A DNA stretch of 64,000 nt from Reichenbachiella agarivorans (GCF_025502585.1 NZ_CP106679.1:3193501-3257500); one strand, 5' to 3'. Positions 26,390-36,662 are shown, numbered from the stretch's first letter. Notes: generated by a model not told the origin, from the sequence alone. Numbers and translations are program-made.

Positions 26390-27115
26390 ATGAACAAAAT
26401 TTGGATCATAACCAGAAGGGAACTTTCTGCTTTCTTTGATTCACTGATCGCTTATGTATTGATCGTGATCTTTCTGGGGTTAAGTGGATTTTTTACATGG
26501 CTGTTTGGTAACAATGTTTTTGTAATAGGACAGGCCAGTTTGCAAGTTTTTTTTCAGATTGGATTTTGGACTTTGTTTTTCTTTATTCCAGCATTGACAA
26601 TGAAGATGCTAGCAGAGGAGACCAAATCAGGAACGATAGAATTGCTAAGTACCAAGGCAGTAACTGATTGGCAAATCGTCACAGGGAAATTTTTGGCATG
26701 TTGGCTTTTGGTAGCGATAGCTTTGGTGGCTACTTTGCCATATTATATGACAGTGAGTCAATTGGGGACAGTGGATCATGGAGCAATTGTCGGGGGCTAT
26801 TTGGGGCTGTTATTTTTGTCTGCGGGTTATATCAGCATTGGCATTTTTGCTAGTTCAATAACCAACAATCAGATAGTTGCTTTTCTTTTTGCTCTACTGA
26901 TTGGTATTTTCTTTCAATTGCTATTTGATGTTATGGGCTTCAATTTTAGAGGGCTTTCAGGGGCTGTTTTCAATTATTTGAGTATGCGAACTCATTTTGA
27001 CTCTCTTTCTAGAGGAGTGATTGATTCTCGAGATTTGATCTATTTTGCTTCTGTCGTATTGGCTGGTCTGACCGTGTCACAAGCCATGCTGTCAAGACGC
27101 AATTGGCAATCCTAA
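26390..27115 (+). CDS. gldF: gliding-associated ABC transporter permease GldF
   Basis: 241 residues with six hydrophobic segments, as in ABC-2-type permeases. The segment FFIPALTMKMLAEETKSGTIELL is the characteristic ABC-2 cytoplasmic motif. Position between GldA and GldG, with short spacers of 14 and 24 bp, supports the name. It forms the membrane channel of the transporter. The transported substrate is not established for the family. Confidence 0.9.
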   Translation: MNKIWIITRRELSAFFDSLIAYVLIVIFLGLSGFFTWLFGNNVFVIGQASLQVFFQIGFWTLFFFIPALTMKMLAEETKSGTIELLSTKAVTDWQIVTGKFLACWLLVAIALVATLPYYMTVSQLGTVDHGAIVGGYLGLLFLSAGYISIGIFASSITNNQIVAFLFALLIGIFFQLLFDVMGFNFRGLSGAVFNYLSMRTHFDSLSRGVIDSRDLIYFASVVLAGLTVSQAMLSRRNWQS

Positions 27116-27139
27116 TTTTTATTGAAAAGAACATAAGAC

Positions 27140-28657
27140 ATGCAAAAAAAGAGTAATGTAATTCTACGATTGGTTGTGCTTGCCCTGATTCTTTTTGTGG
27201 TAAACATGATTTCATCCAAATTGTATTTTAGGTTAGACTTTACCGAAGACCAACGCTATACTTTGAGTCGTGCTACCAAAGATATTCTCCATGATTTGGA
27301 TGATGTGGTTACGGTCAAGGCATATTTTTCAGAAGATCTACCAGCGCAATTACTGAACAATAGACAAGATTTTGAAGACCTTTTATTAGAATATGAAAAC
27401 CGATCTGGTGGCAATGTGGTGTACGAGTTTGTCAGTCCCAATGATGATGAAGAAATTGAAGGAGAAGCCCAGCAGTATGGAATACAACCTCTGGTCATCA
27501 ACGTGACAGAAAAAGATCAGGTTCAACAGCTGAAGGCATACATGGGGGCAGTACTGATGATGGGAGACAGGCGTGAGGTGATTGCTGTCGTACAACCTGG
27601 CGTCAATATGGAATACGATTTGACTACATCAATCAAGAAACTTTCTGTAGTAGACAAACCAAAAGTTGCGATCCTACAAGGCCATGGAGAACCCTCATTA
27701 CAAGGGTTGGTACAGTTATCAGGACAGTTATCCGTTCTCTATGATTTGGAACCTTTGGATCTCAAACAAAAATCAGAGGTTCCTGGTTATATCAAAACCT
27801 TGGCGATCATCCATCCAAAGGATACCATTTCAGCAGAGGAATTTGCTAGGATCGATGCCTATATGGCGCAAGGTGGTAATGTATTTGTGGCCTATAGCAA
27901 TATGAATGGAGATTTGCAGAGTGGTTATCTGAGCAAGGGAACAAGTATCGGTTTGCAAGAGTGGTTGCGAAACAAAGATGTACAAATGGGCGATCAGTTT
28001 GTGGTAGATGCTAATTCTGGTTCTGTGACAGTTCAGCAGCAGAATGGTATGTTCAACTTTCGATCCCAAATCAAGTTTCCATATTTTCCAATGTTGAGTG
28101 AGTTTCCAGATCATGCGATTACTAAAGGGCTTGAAGGAATCATGTTGCCTTTCGTGAGTGCTTTGAGCTACATCGGGAGAGATTCAGTTACTCAATATTC
28201 ACCACTGCTTATGACTTCTGAACGATCTGGTTTGGCTACCACTCCTGCTGGGGTGAGTATTGACAAACGTTGGACAGAGGCCGATTTCAACCACGGGTCG
28301 CAAACTTTGGCGTTGGCACTAGATGGTCCATTGGTGGGCAATCAGAGGGCAAAGCTGGTGGTAGTGTCTAATGGGCAGTTTATTGTCAACGGCAACCCAC
28401 CTCAGCAGATCAGTCCTGACAATATCAATTTTGCTTCTAATGCCATTGATTGGTTATCGGATGACACAGGATTGATTGATCTGAGAACAAAAGGGGTCAC
28501 TTCACGACCCATTGACCAATTGGAAGATGGAGAGAGAGAAATCATCAAATACATCAATGTATTGGTACCTATACTTTTGGTATTGGTATATGCTCTGATT
28601 AGAAAGCAGCGCTATGCGAGCAAAAAACAAAGATGGATGCAAGGAAATTATAAATGA
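27140..28657 (+). CDS. gldG: gliding-associated ABC transporter extracytoplasmic subunit GldG
   Basis: 505 residues with an N-terminal membrane helix (about 9-28), a large periplasmic region with the DUF7088 and ABC_transp_aux-type domains (about 35-440), and a C-terminal helix (about 470-490) ending in a basic tail. The segment FRLDFTEDQRYTLSRATKDI near residue 30 is typical of GldG. It partners GldA and GldF. The next gene starts six bases later and is probably co-transcribed. Confidence 0.9.
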   Translation: MQKKSNVILRLVVLALILFVVNMISSKLYFRLDFTEDQRYTLSRATKDILHDLDDVVTVKAYFSEDLPAQLLNNRQDFEDLLLEYENRSGGNVVYEFVSPNDDEEIEGEAQQYGIQPLVINVTEKDQVQQLKAYMGAVLMMGDRREVIAVVQPGVNMEYDLTTSIKKLSVVDKPKVAILQGHGEPSLQGLVQLSGQLSVLYDLEPLDLKQKSEVPGYIKTLAIIHPKDTISAEEFARIDAYMAQGGNVFVAYSNMNGDLQSGYLSKGTSIGLQEWLRNKDVQMGDQFVVDANSGSVTVQQQNGMFNFRSQIKFPYFPMLSEFPDHAITKGLEGIMLPFVSALSYIGRDSVTQYSPLLMTSERSGLATTPAGVSIDKRWTEADFNHGSQTLALALDGPLVGNQRAKLVVVSNGQFIVNGNPPQQISPDNINFASNAIDWLSDDTGLIDLRTKGVTSRPIDQLEDGEREIIKYINVLVPILLVLVYALIRKQRYASKKQRWMQGNYK

Positions 28658-28663
28658 TAGAGG

Positions 28664-29566
28664 ATGAAAAAAATTGGAAATATCAAACTAATTATATTAT
28701 TGTTGGTTTTGGTGGGGATCTATTTTGCACTCGATTTTTCTGTAAGAAAAAATAGAAGCGAATCGATTCGTTCTGAATTGGTGAATCTGGATATTCCTTT
28801 GGTCTCCAAGATAGAAATAGCAAGCCCCAAGAACAATGTGAGTCTTGCAAAGAAAGGAGAAGAATGGGAGTTAACCCTCCCCAATGGTAAAGATGTTGTA
28901 GCTAGTGCATCGTCTGTCAGCAATATACTCAATACACTCTCTAGTATCAAGCCATCCAGATTGGCTAGTAAAAAGAAAGAACAATGGAAGGAGTATCAGG
29001 TAGATACAGCTGGTACAGAAGTCAAAATTTATCAAGGTAATGAATTGACTTTGGACATTATTCTTGGTCGATTTTCTATGGAGAGTCAGCAGTCGTATAG
29101 TTCGTTTGTGAGGTTGGCAGATGAATCAGAAGTTTATAATGTCAAGAATTTTATGGCTTTCTCTGTTCCCACTGATCCTAATGCCTACAGAGACAAGACT
29201 GTGGCTCGGATCCACAAGGACTCATTAGAAAAAATAACTTTCTCCTATCCAGGAGATAGTTCATTTGTATTGTCCAAAGGAGCAGAGATGTGGGATATCC
29301 AAGGGGAAAAAGCAGATTCTACCTCGGTAGCCAAGTACCTCAGTTCACTTTCCTATCTAAGTAGTAGCCAATTTTATGATCAAGAAATAGCAGCTTTCAG
29401 TCTTGTAGTAAGTGTTGTGTTTTCTCATGCCAATGGACAAGAAATCAAATTGTCAGGCTATATAAGAGAGGGAGAAAGGATTGTTCATTCGTCCAACAAT
29501 TCCCAAGCATATTTTAAGGATGGCAATCTTTGGGACAAGGTTTTTGTGAGTGCTTCCAAATTTTAA
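28664..29566 (+). CDS. DUF4340-domain protein co-encoded with the Gld transporter
   Basis: 300 residues: an N-terminal membrane helix (about 7-24), then an extracytoplasmic beta-rich region with the DUF4340 pattern (KIEIASPKNNVSLAKKGEEW, later DIILGRFSMESQQSYSSFVR). Proteins of this family are regularly encoded after GldG-like auxiliary subunits of ABC transporters, where they may act as a further periplasmic component. A strong terminator follows seven bases after the stop codon. Confidence 0.8.
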   Translation: MKKIGNIKLIILLLVLVGIYFALDFSVRKNRSESIRSELVNLDIPLVSKIEIASPKNNVSLAKKGEEWELTLPNGKDVVASASSVSNILNTLSSIKPSRLASKKKEQWKEYQVDTAGTEVKIYQGNELTLDIILGRFSMESQQSYSSFVRLADESEVYNVKNFMAFSVPTDPNAYRDKTVARIHKDSLEKITFSYPGDSSFVLSKGAEMWDIQGEKADSTSVAKYLSSLSYLSSSQFYDQEIAAFSLVVSVVFSHANGQEIKLSGYIREGERIVHSSNNSQAYFKDGNLWDKVFVSASKF

Positions 29567-29572
29567 GGACAA

Positions 29573-29602
29573 AAAAAGCCTGACGAATTCGTCAGGCTTT
29601 TT
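29573..29602. terminator. bidirectional rho-independent terminator after the gld operon
   Basis: AAAAAGCCTGACGAA and TTCGTCAGGCTTTTT form a perfect 30-bp palindrome with A and T tracts at both ends. It can end transcripts of the gld operon and of the minus-strand gene that stops at 29624. Confidence 0.88.
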
Positions 29603-29623
29603 AATTTTTTTGCTAAGAAGAAG

Positions 29624-29965
29624 TTATTTCAATTCTACTACTTTAGATACACTGTACACATCATTGGATACAGAGTAGGCATATTTTCCAGCTGGGTAAG
29701 CTGACAAATCAAATGCTTTGGCATATTTTGAGCTAGCTACATCTTTGTCTGAGTAGATCAATGCGCCATAAGCGTCATAGATTTTTACTTTGACTAGTTC
29801 ACCTTCTAGCTTGTTAAACATTACAACTACTTTAGAATCAGCCGTTGCTTTGATCTGAACATTGAGTTCTGGGCTAACTACTTTTTCAGCTTTTTCACCA
29901 GCGAAAGCAGAAGTAGAGATTGCAACTAATAGGGATAAGGCGATTGTTTTTAGTGTCGTTTTCAT
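29624..29965 (-). CDS. small secreted protein resembling a lone type IX secretion C-terminal domain
   Basis: 113 residues: a signal peptide (about 1-22, ending SAFA) followed by about 85 residues. The latter half follows the type A sorting-domain pattern, namely KIYDAYGALIYSDKD, FDLSAYPAGKYAYSV and a closing KVVELK. There is no cargo domain between signal and tail. It could be a small surface or periplasmic beta-sandwich protein, or a tail-only T9SS substrate. The assignment rests on motif likeness. Confidence 0.65.
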   Translation of the reverse strand: MKTTLKTIALSLLVAISTSAFAGEKAEKVVSPELNVQIKATADSKVVVMFNKLEGELVKVKIYDAYGALIYSDKDVASSKYAKAFDLSAYPAGKYAYSVSNDVYSVSKVVELK

Positions 29966-30227
29966 GTTCGTAATTTTTTCGTGTTTAGAATTTGATTACG
30001 ATGCAATGATAGACCAGCTTTGGAAGCTACTAAAGTGAGAATCGGTGACTTTTAAAATTTTCTATGCGAGTTGAAGAATTGGATGTATGAAATTATTTCA
30101 TTGTTATTGTTTGTGTAAGTAGCTGAAAAATAGAATTGTTGAAGATTTTTTAATGACAAGTGTATGAATTAAATCTGTATGTTGCAGTTACTTTGAGTTT
30201 AATCGAGAAATTAAACTTAATCACTAA

Positions 30228-31955
30228 ATGAATTATTTTTCATCAACCCAAAAGAAAATACAAGGCATTAGTTTTTGGAAGAAGTCCATAGATACGGCTT
30301 GGGCTAGCATAGAATTTGATCCTAGAGGCTATATTTTAGATGCGAATGAAATTTTTTTAAAACTTTTTGACTACAAATTGGAAGAGATTAGTGGGCGCCA
30401 TCATAGAATGTTTTGTGATGATACATATGTAAAATCTGAAGAGTATGCTCAATTTTGGACTGACCTTTCGTCTGGCAAAACCAATTCAAATGAGTTTGAA
30501 CGTGTATCAAAAAACAAGAAAATAATTTGGTTGAATGCTTCATATACCCCGTTGTTCGATGAGAATGGAGATGTGTACAAGGTTGTAAAAATTGCTTCCA
30601 ATATAACCGAAATGGTAATTGCTAGACAGCAAGGGAATTGGCTTAAATCGGCTGTAGATACAGGCTGGTCGATGGTCGAATTTAATGTGACGGGAGTTGT
30701 ATTAAGCGCTAATGCCAATTTCATAAAGACCTTTGGCTATGATTCAGATACTGAAATAATAGGGAGACACCATAAGATGTTTTGTGAATCAGTGTTGACA
30801 GAATCTAAACAATACAAAGAGTTTTGGAGTGACTTAGCGTGCGGAAAAGTCAAAACTGGGGAGTTCAAACGTTTGGATAAAAGTGGCAATCCTGTATGGT
30901 TATATGCGAGTTATACTCCTGTCTTAGATAACAATATGCAAGTAACAAAAGTATTCAAAATCGCTTCGAATATCACTGATGCGGTGGTAAGTAAGGATAA
31001 ATTGACGTCACTGCTAAGTAATAAAATTCATCAACTTAGTATAGACTTGACTAAAGATTCTACCAATATGCAGGAGAGAGTGGAGGTTATGAAATCTAGT
31101 TTGAATGAAGCTTCATCAGCCATTGGTCAGATTTCAATAGGAGCACAGGATCAATCTAGACAGATAGATGAAGTATCTCGTTTGTTGAAAAATGTAAAGG
31201 ATTCAGCTAGAGAAGTTAATGTTAAAGCAATTTCAATTAAGCAGGTGGCTGAGCAGGGCACTTATAATGCTCACCTTGGAGATACTACGGTTAGTTCAGT
31301 AGTTAAGAGTGTAGACCAAATAAGTGAAAGCACAGATTTGGTTCAGACTTCTATTAATTCATTAGCCAATTTATCTGAAGAAATAACTAGAATAGTTACC
31401 GTGATATCAGGTATTGCAGCACAAACTAATTTATTGGCACTCAATGCTGCCATAGAAGCAGCAAAAGCTGGAGAGTCAGGGAATGGGTTTGCTGTGGTTG
31501 CGGAGCAAATCCGGATTTTGGCTGAAGAATCAAAAACAAATGCCAATAGAATTAAAAATGTAATCGGTAATGTCTCGCAAGATATTTCTGAAGTCATAAA
31601 ATCTGTAGAAGACATGAAGGAAAATGTTGGTTCTGGAACAAATGCAGCTAAAGATGCTAAGAATGCTTTCGAAAATATCAATATGAGTATATCAGATACA
31701 TTTAAGAAATCGGAGGAAATAGAATTATCGGCTCGTTATCAAAATGATTCAATTGATGAGACGGTATCTTCCATTGAGCATATCGTAGTGGTATCTGAAC
31801 AGACAGCAGCTGGTGCTGAAGAATTGACAACGTCAACAGTGGTATTGCAAAATGGCTTTGAAGATATTTCTGAAATGAGTAATAAACTAAATAAAATCGC
31901 TTTGGAATTATTTGAAGTAGTATCCAATATCAATGCTCAAAGTAAAAGCGCATAA
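30228..31955 (+). CDS. soluble PAS-PAS methyl-accepting chemotaxis protein (BdlA-like)
   Basis: 575 residues with no membrane helix. Two tandem PAS domains (about 20-135 and 140-255) share the motif GRHH(R/K)MFC, FKR- or FERxxK-type turns and KIASNIT ends, so they arose by duplication. The C-terminal signalling domain contains the chemoreceptor tip [20 protein letters not shown] near residue 410. The arrangement matches cytoplasmic PAS-PAS-MCP proteins such as Pseudomonas BdlA. It should signal through a CheA/CheW pair encoded elsewhere; no che gene is nearby. The PAS cofactor is unknown. Confidence 0.88.
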   Translation: MNYFSSTQKKIQGISFWKKSIDTAWASIEFDPRGYILDANEIFLKLFDYKLEEISGRHHRMFCDDTYVKSEEYAQFWTDLSSGKTNSNEFERVSKNKKIIWLNASYTPLFDENGDVYKVVKIASNITEMVIARQQGNWLKSAVDTGWSMVEFNVTGVVLSANANFIKTFGYDSDTEIIGRHHKMFCESVLTESKQYKEFWSDLACGKVKTGEFKRLDKSGNPVWLYASYTPVLDNNMQVTKVFKIASNITDAVVSKDKLTSLLSNKIHQLSIDLTKDSTNMQERVEVMKSSLNEASSAIGQISIGAQDQSRQIDEVSRLLKNVKDSAREVNVKAISIKQVAEQGTYNAHLGDTTVSSVVKSVDQISESTDLVQTSINSLANLSEEITRIVTVISGIAAQTNLLALNAAIEAAKAGESGNGFAVVAEQIRILAEESKTNANRIKNVIGNVSQDISEVIKSVEDMKENVGSGTNAAKDAKNAFENINMSISDTFKKSEEIELSARYQNDSIDETVSSIEHIVVVSEQTAAGAEELTTSTVVLQNGFEDISEMSNKLNKIALELFEVVSNINAQSKSA

Positions 31956-31976
31956 TTTTAAAAGGAGCAAGGTTAT

Positions 31977-32006
31977 GAAAAGTCCAATATAATTATTGGA
32001 CTTTTC
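31977..32006. terminator. bidirectional terminator between the chemoreceptor and coiled-coil lipoprotein genes
   Basis: GAAAAGTCCAATA (31977-31989) and TATTGGACTTTTC (31994-32006) pair perfectly over 13 bp around TAAT. It lies 22 bp after the plus-strand stop and 16 bp beyond the minus-strand stop at 32022. Confidence 0.82.
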
Positions 32007-32021
32007 ATTTTGGTTGTTAAC

Positions 32022-32771
32022 CTAGCTAATTTTTAGTTTCTCTTTCAGGGCTTTAATTTTTGCTCCTGCCTTTGGATGACCAAGTTTTTCAGCATTGATG
32101 TACATGCTGAGTGCCTGTTCCAAGGATTCGTTTTTGCGTTTAGGAGCGAGCTGGATGTGTTTAGCAACTTCCTCCATTCCCTCACCTTTGGCATAGAAAG
32201 ATTCCGCTTCGGTCAGACGAACAGTAGATAGAAGCTCAGTGATTTCAGTACTAGCTTCTTCTATGCTGTGATTGGCTAGGTTGAGCTCCATTTGTGAGTC
32301 CAACAAATCCATCTCTTTGGCTGTCAACTGAACTTTCAAATCTGTGTTTTCTCCTTGGTATTGGGCAATGGTTTGTTGCAGAGATTTTACTTCCAAATCC
32401 TTTTCAGAGATTTCCTTTTTCAATCTTTTGACTTGCGAAGCGTAGGCACTTCTGGTTTTTTCCAGTTCACCTATGGTCCACTCAGCTTTTTGTACATATT
32501 GACTAAGGTTCTTCATACGCTCTACATAGTCCTCGTTGGTGATACCAGCTTCTAGGTTGAGTTTGACCCAGTTTCTGTTGTAATCTATCGAATCTAGGTA
32601 TTTCCCAATTTGATCCAACAAACTCACTCTGTACTGTGTCACTTCCAAGATTGTTTGCATAGAGTCTATTCTAGCCTGTAGTACTTCATTCTCTTTTATT
32701 TCAGTTGTATTTTCTTTGTTACATCCTGCGAGTGCAATGCACACTGCAAGAAAGGGTATGATGATTTTCAT
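32022..32771 (-). CDS. coiled-coil lipoprotein
   Basis: 249 residues: a signal segment with lipobox ALAGC (cysteine near residue 17), then a long, heptad-rich helical region (about 25-190) high in Glu, Lys, Leu and Gln. A short C-terminal helical hairpin (about 200-245; ALSMYINAEKLGHPKAGAKI) resembles a single Sel1/TPR-like unit. No enzymatic motif is visible. A periplasmic spacer or scaffold role is plausible. It is encoded alone between a terminator and the TonB receptor gene. Confidence 0.72.
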   Translation of the reverse strand: MKIIIPFLAVCIALAGCNKENTTEIKENEVLQARIDSMQTILEVTQYRVSLLDQIGKYLDSIDYNRNWVKLNLEAGITNEDYVERMKNLSQYVQKAEWTIGELEKTRSAYASQVKRLKKEISEKDLEVKSLQQTIAQYQGENTDLKVQLTAKEMDLLDSQMELNLANHSIEEASTEITELLSTVRLTEAESFYAKGEGMEEVAKHIQLAPKRKNESLEQALSMYINAEKLGHPKAGAKIKALKEKLKIS

Positions 32772-32897
32772 ATTCGATATTTTTTTCCTTTTGGACGGAA
32801 TAAGAACGAAAAGTCACTTACTTCTTTCTACTATTTGGTATGGATGCCAATGTCACTCTGCTCATGGATGTGCTACTGAAATCTAGAAGTCCAATGT

Positions 32898-35258
32898 CTA
32901 GAAACTAATAGAATAGGAGATTGTTGGGAACATTGGCAGCTGTGTGGCTTTGTAGATGTCTTGTTTGCCATCTACATAGTATTCGTCGACTACTGCCATG
33001 TTGTTGGTCACATTTTGCACGTCAAATTTCAATTCTCTAGTTGTATTGTTCTTGTTGCGTCTGGTACCGATGGCGATATTGGCAATGAACAAATCATCTG
33101 ATCGACTTCCAAATGGTTTGTCGTCTTCTCGTACTTCTTCGCCAGCAGCGATAGAGGCAGGCAGATCGATGGCAGTGTAGCGCTTTCCTCCAAGGAGAGA
33201 AACTTTTCCATTCACAAATAGAATTCTTTCTTTTCCTTCATTTCCAACTTTAAATTCTTTCCCCATCAAGAGATTGAAAATGTAGTCGCTGGCATAGGTA
33301 GTTTTGCGCTCTACGTCATCCATCGGTGTGTAGAGTGAGTTGAAAATGGATGCAGAGCCTAGGTAATAGAACCCTTGGTGCAGGTACTGCTCTAGTGTCA
33401 GTTCTATGCCATAGTTTCTACCTGTTCCTTTATTGACCAATGCCTCTCTGCTGTAGGCGTCAGTGACATTGATCATCGAGAAGGTGCTGTTTGGGTCGTT
33501 TTCTACTGGCACGTCGTAGAGGTGCTGATAGTACAGTTCTGCTTTGACGTGGGTGTAGCTACCAATGGCCTGATCATAGCCCACGACGAAGTGAGCTGCT
33601 TTGGACATTTCTAGATTTAGGTTGGGCTGAGAGTAGCTTCCGTCATCTGCGTAGATTTTCCATAGATAGACGGATGCAGATTCCATTTTGCTATGGAGGC
33701 CAGCACCGATATTGAAGGATCTGCGTGGGGCAAATTCCCATTTGGCGGCTAGTCTGGGTTCGATGTTGTAGGTTTTGTTGAGTCCAAAATATTGAATATG
33801 CAGACCACTGGTCATGGTCAGGTCTTCGGTGGCGCGGTATTTCCAAGTCACGAAACCTTGCGTCCGGTAGGTGTGTCCATCGTCCTCCAATACATTTTGG
33901 ATTTGATCCTTTTCTACGTTCCAGGCATTTTGCACCATATTGTACCCAATCTGGTTGTTGATGACACCAATTTCTACTTTTTGTCTCGTATTGATCTTGT
34001 AGCCATAGGTCATTGATGTACGGATGTAAGTCTTGGTAAAATCCTCATTGTACGCATTGTAAAAGTTGCCCGAATCATTATCTTCTGCCTTGTTGTAGGT
34101 AGAATACAATGTCGTACCTGAGAGCGCGATGTAGGACTTCAGATAAGAGCGACTGTTGATGAGGTAGTTGTAAGTCAGACCGATTGTTCCCATCTTGTTG
34201 TTAAACTCCCCTTTGCCCAATATTTCATCATCATCCTCCCATATGTCTTCTACGGCGATGGAACTGATGCCTCCCAGTCCAAAAAGTGAAAAGGAATGCT
34301 TGTTGTTGACGGGTAGTTGGATGTTGAATGAAAGGTCTTGGTACTTGGGTACACCACCGAAATCTACTATGCCTGTCTTGTCGATCAGATCTAGTGAAGA
34401 GTAGCGATAGTTGAGCAGATATGAACCGTCATAGTCAGTTTTGAATGGACCCTCCAGAGCAAAATCTATTCCGAGTGTACTGAGTCCTAGGGTATATTCT
34501 CGCTCTTCGTTGTTGCCACGTCTGAGTCTCATATCAAATACGCCAGAGAGCGCATTGCCGTATTCTGGTGCAAAGGCACCACTCATGAAGTCTGAGTTGC
34601 TCAGCATGTTGCTGCTGAGGGCATTGATAGGTCCTCCAGTCGCTCCGTCGTTGGAGAAATGGTTGGGGTTAGGGATTTCTATTCCTTCCAGTCTCCACAG
34701 GATGCCTTTTGGAGAGTTGCCACGTACGATGATGTCATTGTTACCATCAGGAGAGTTGGTCACACCAGCAAAGGCCGATACCATCCTTGCTGGGTCAGCA
34801 AATGAACCTGCAAAACGCTTGGTTTCGTCTACCGAAAAAGACCTCGCACTGACGAGAGACATTTCATTGAGTACTTCGGATTTGTCTTTTTGGGCTGTGA
34901 CCACTACTTCATCCAATTTTTCAAAAGATTCTTCCATAGTAATGTCAAGGATCAATTCTTTGGCAGAGCTCAAAAGTAGGTTGGGAAGGGTTTTGTCCTC
35001 ATAACCAATGATGCTGATCTTGAGAGACAACCTTCCCACTTCTGCATTGGTGATTTTGAAACTACCGTCTACATCGGTGACGGCACCTTTGATAGGGTCG
35101 GAACCAATCACGATGACATTGGCGCCTATCACGGGTGATTTGGAATCTTGATCAGTGATGATGCCTCGGATGTTTTGAGTCATGTTTTGTGCGAATGCAC
35201 TCCCCCTCGACATCAAAAGGATGAGGGTAAGGGATATGATAATTTGCTTAGGTGACAT
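32898..35258 (-). CDS. TonB-dependent outer-membrane receptor, CarboxypepD type
   Basis: 786 residues: signal peptide (about 1-23), CarboxypepD-like domain (about 28-112, starting IRGIITDQDSKSPVIGANV), then DEVVVTAQKDK as a TonB-box-like region, a plug (about 145-245, with IIVRGNSPKGILWRLEGI) and a barrel ending in phenylalanine. There is no STN domain, unlike the receptor at 3918. It follows the repeat-protein gene by 53 bp on the same strand and may belong to the same regulon. Ligand unknown. Confidence 0.88.
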   Translation of the reverse strand: MSPKQIIISLTLILLMSRGSAFAQNMTQNIRGIITDQDSKSPVIGANVIVIGSDPIKGAVTDVDGSFKITNAEVGRLSLKISIIGYEDKTLPNLLLSSAKELILDITMEESFEKLDEVVVTAQKDKSEVLNEMSLVSARSFSVDETKRFAGSFADPARMVSAFAGVTNSPDGNNDIIVRGNSPKGILWRLEGIEIPNPNHFSNDGATGGPINALSSNMLSNSDFMSGAFAPEYGNALSGVFDMRLRRGNNEEREYTLGLSTLGIDFALEGPFKTDYDGSYLLNYRYSSLDLIDKTGIVDFGGVPKYQDLSFNIQLPVNNKHSFSLFGLGGISSIAVEDIWEDDDEILGKGEFNNKMGTIGLTYNYLINSRSYLKSYIALSGTTLYSTYNKAEDNDSGNFYNAYNEDFTKTYIRTSMTYGYKINTRQKVEIGVINNQIGYNMVQNAWNVEKDQIQNVLEDDGHTYRTQGFVTWKYRATEDLTMTSGLHIQYFGLNKTYNIEPRLAAKWEFAPRRSFNIGAGLHSKMESASVYLWKIYADDGSYSQPNLNLEMSKAAHFVVGYDQAIGSYTHVKAELYYQHLYDVPVENDPNSTFSMINVTDAYSREALVNKGTGRNYGIELTLEQYLHQGFYYLGSASIFNSLYTPMDDVERKTTYASDYIFNLLMGKEFKVGNEGKERILFVNGKVSLLGGKRYTAIDLPASIAAGEEVREDDKPFGSRSDDLFIANIAIGTRRNKNNTTRELKFDVQNVTNNMAVVDEYYVDGKQDIYKATQLPMFPTISYSISF

Positions 35259-35311
35259 TTTGTTTTGCTTTTGAATTAATACTTATGATGAATAGTTTTT
35301 GATTGAATATT

Positions 35312-36616
35312 TTAAAATCGGATGGAGAGAGCGTAACCTGCCCACATCTGAACCTTGTAGTTGCCTTCCTGATGCTCGTAAAAGGGCTTATTGGCAATGT
35401 CAAAGTTTGGTTTGTCTAGGTTGCTGTTATCCATTTGTGCTACATAGATGTTGAGTACAGGGCCTGCAGTGACAGATAAGTGCTTGAAGAACTGGTAGCC
35501 AAAATTGAATTGGACGCTGTTCAGTAAGTTGAGTGTTTCTGGGTCGTCTTGGTGTTTGCGCAATTCATGTGAGACAATTTCCAGACTGGTGAAAACTTTG
35601 TCTTTGAGGTACCATTTCGATCCCAAACCGAATCCATATGACCATAATTCATCTCCTTGAGAATCATCGAATTGAGAACCTACAGAAAGGATGGAATAAA
35701 GCTGATTTGTACCTGTTCTCAGACTGAGATTCCATGGGATTACATCACCGTATGCCACTCCAAATTCGAACATACCTTTTTTCTTGACGATATTGATGAT
35801 ACCCAGTTGTGCGCCTGCTTCCACAGAATCTGCGATGTTGATGATGCCTAGCTGAAAGCCATTGAGGCGGCCTGTCTTGTTAACTAATCCAGAGAGCTGA
35901 GCACCTTTTGTAGAACCACTCGTATTGATCAATCCAGAGATTTGGGCACCTTGGAAGAGACTCGCCTGATTTTGCAAACTTGCCAACTGGACACCTTTGA
36001 CGGAATCAGTTTTGTTGGACAATCCACTGATTTGGATGCCTTGGATTGCAGGTGCTAGATTTAATAGCCCTGCCACTTGTGCCCCCAACACCCTTTCTGA
36101 ACTTTTGTTGATCAGCCCACTGGCTTGTACACCTGTGACCTCTCCATTGACCCAGTTGCTCAGGCCAGCTACTTGCATGCCTTGGATGGAGCCTGCGCTG
36201 AGGTTGGACAGCCCTGCAGCCTGCATGCCTGTAGTTTCTGCTCCAGACTTGTTGAGCAGACCTGCGATTTGAGCCCCTGAGACTTGGCCTTCATTGATGT
36301 TGGTCAATCCAGCTACTTGCAGCCCAATCGTCTCCGTACCTGTTTTATTGATCAGGCCAGCAACTTGCACACCTGTTACCTTGTGTTGATTAAAATTGAA
36401 CAGACCACCCAATTCAAAACCCTGAAGCGCATATTGGTTGCCTCCTAAGATATTGAAGGAATAGTAATTGGTGATGCTGTCATTGGCACCCAAGCTGGTA
36501 CCAAAACCTGGCACAAAGGATATTTGCCCCCATCTGTATTGGCTGTCTTGAGCCATAGCAGAACGATGTATGAAGATGCCAGTGACAATGCCGAGAATGA
36601 TGACTATTTTTCTCAT
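35312..36616 (-). CDS. outer-membrane repeat protein with 14 GxQxxGLxN units (paralogue without STN domain)
   Basis: 434 residues: signal peptide (about 1-22), then about 14 consecutive 15-16-residue units of the form G-x-Q-(V/I/A)-(A/S)-G-L-x-N-x(6-7), for example GVQVAGLINKTGTETI. A C-terminal region (about 300-434) ends in a phenylalanine as outer-membrane barrels do. Repeat type recalls the LA_2272 surface repeats of Leptospira. The C-terminal region aligns with that of the neighbour at 36888-38771 (LNFGYQFFKHLS and DIANKPFY are shared or nearly so). Its upstream region carries the same 15-bp motif as the FecR gene. Function unknown; a surface beta-structure is inferred. Confidence 0.8.
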   Translation of the reverse strand: MRKIVIILGIVTGIFIHRSAMAQDSQYRWGQISFVPGFGTSLGANDSITNYYSFNILGGNQYALQGFELGGLFNFNQHKVTGVQVAGLINKTGTETIGLQVAGLTNINEGQVSGAQIAGLLNKSGAETTGMQAAGLSNLSAGSIQGMQVAGLSNWVNGEVTGVQASGLINKSSERVLGAQVAGLLNLAPAIQGIQISGLSNKTDSVKGVQLASLQNQASLFQGAQISGLINTSGSTKGAQLSGLVNKTGRLNGFQLGIINIADSVEAGAQLGIINIVKKKGMFEFGVAYGDVIPWNLSLRTGTNQLYSILSVGSQFDDSQGDELWSYGFGLGSKWYLKDKVFTSLEIVSHELRKHQDDPETLNLLNSVQFNFGYQFFKHLSVTAGPVLNIYVAQMDNSNLDKPNFDIANKPFYEHQEGNYKVQMWAGYALSIRF

Positions 36617-36662
36617 GATTCAAATAATTTATTCTTGTTTGAATCTGAGAAAGCTGAACTTG

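Noticed and set aside
34441-35004. 187-codon plus-strand frame
   Set aside because: Antisense to the CarboxypepD and plug region of the TonB receptor at 32898-35258; Ser/Leu-rich mirror composition.
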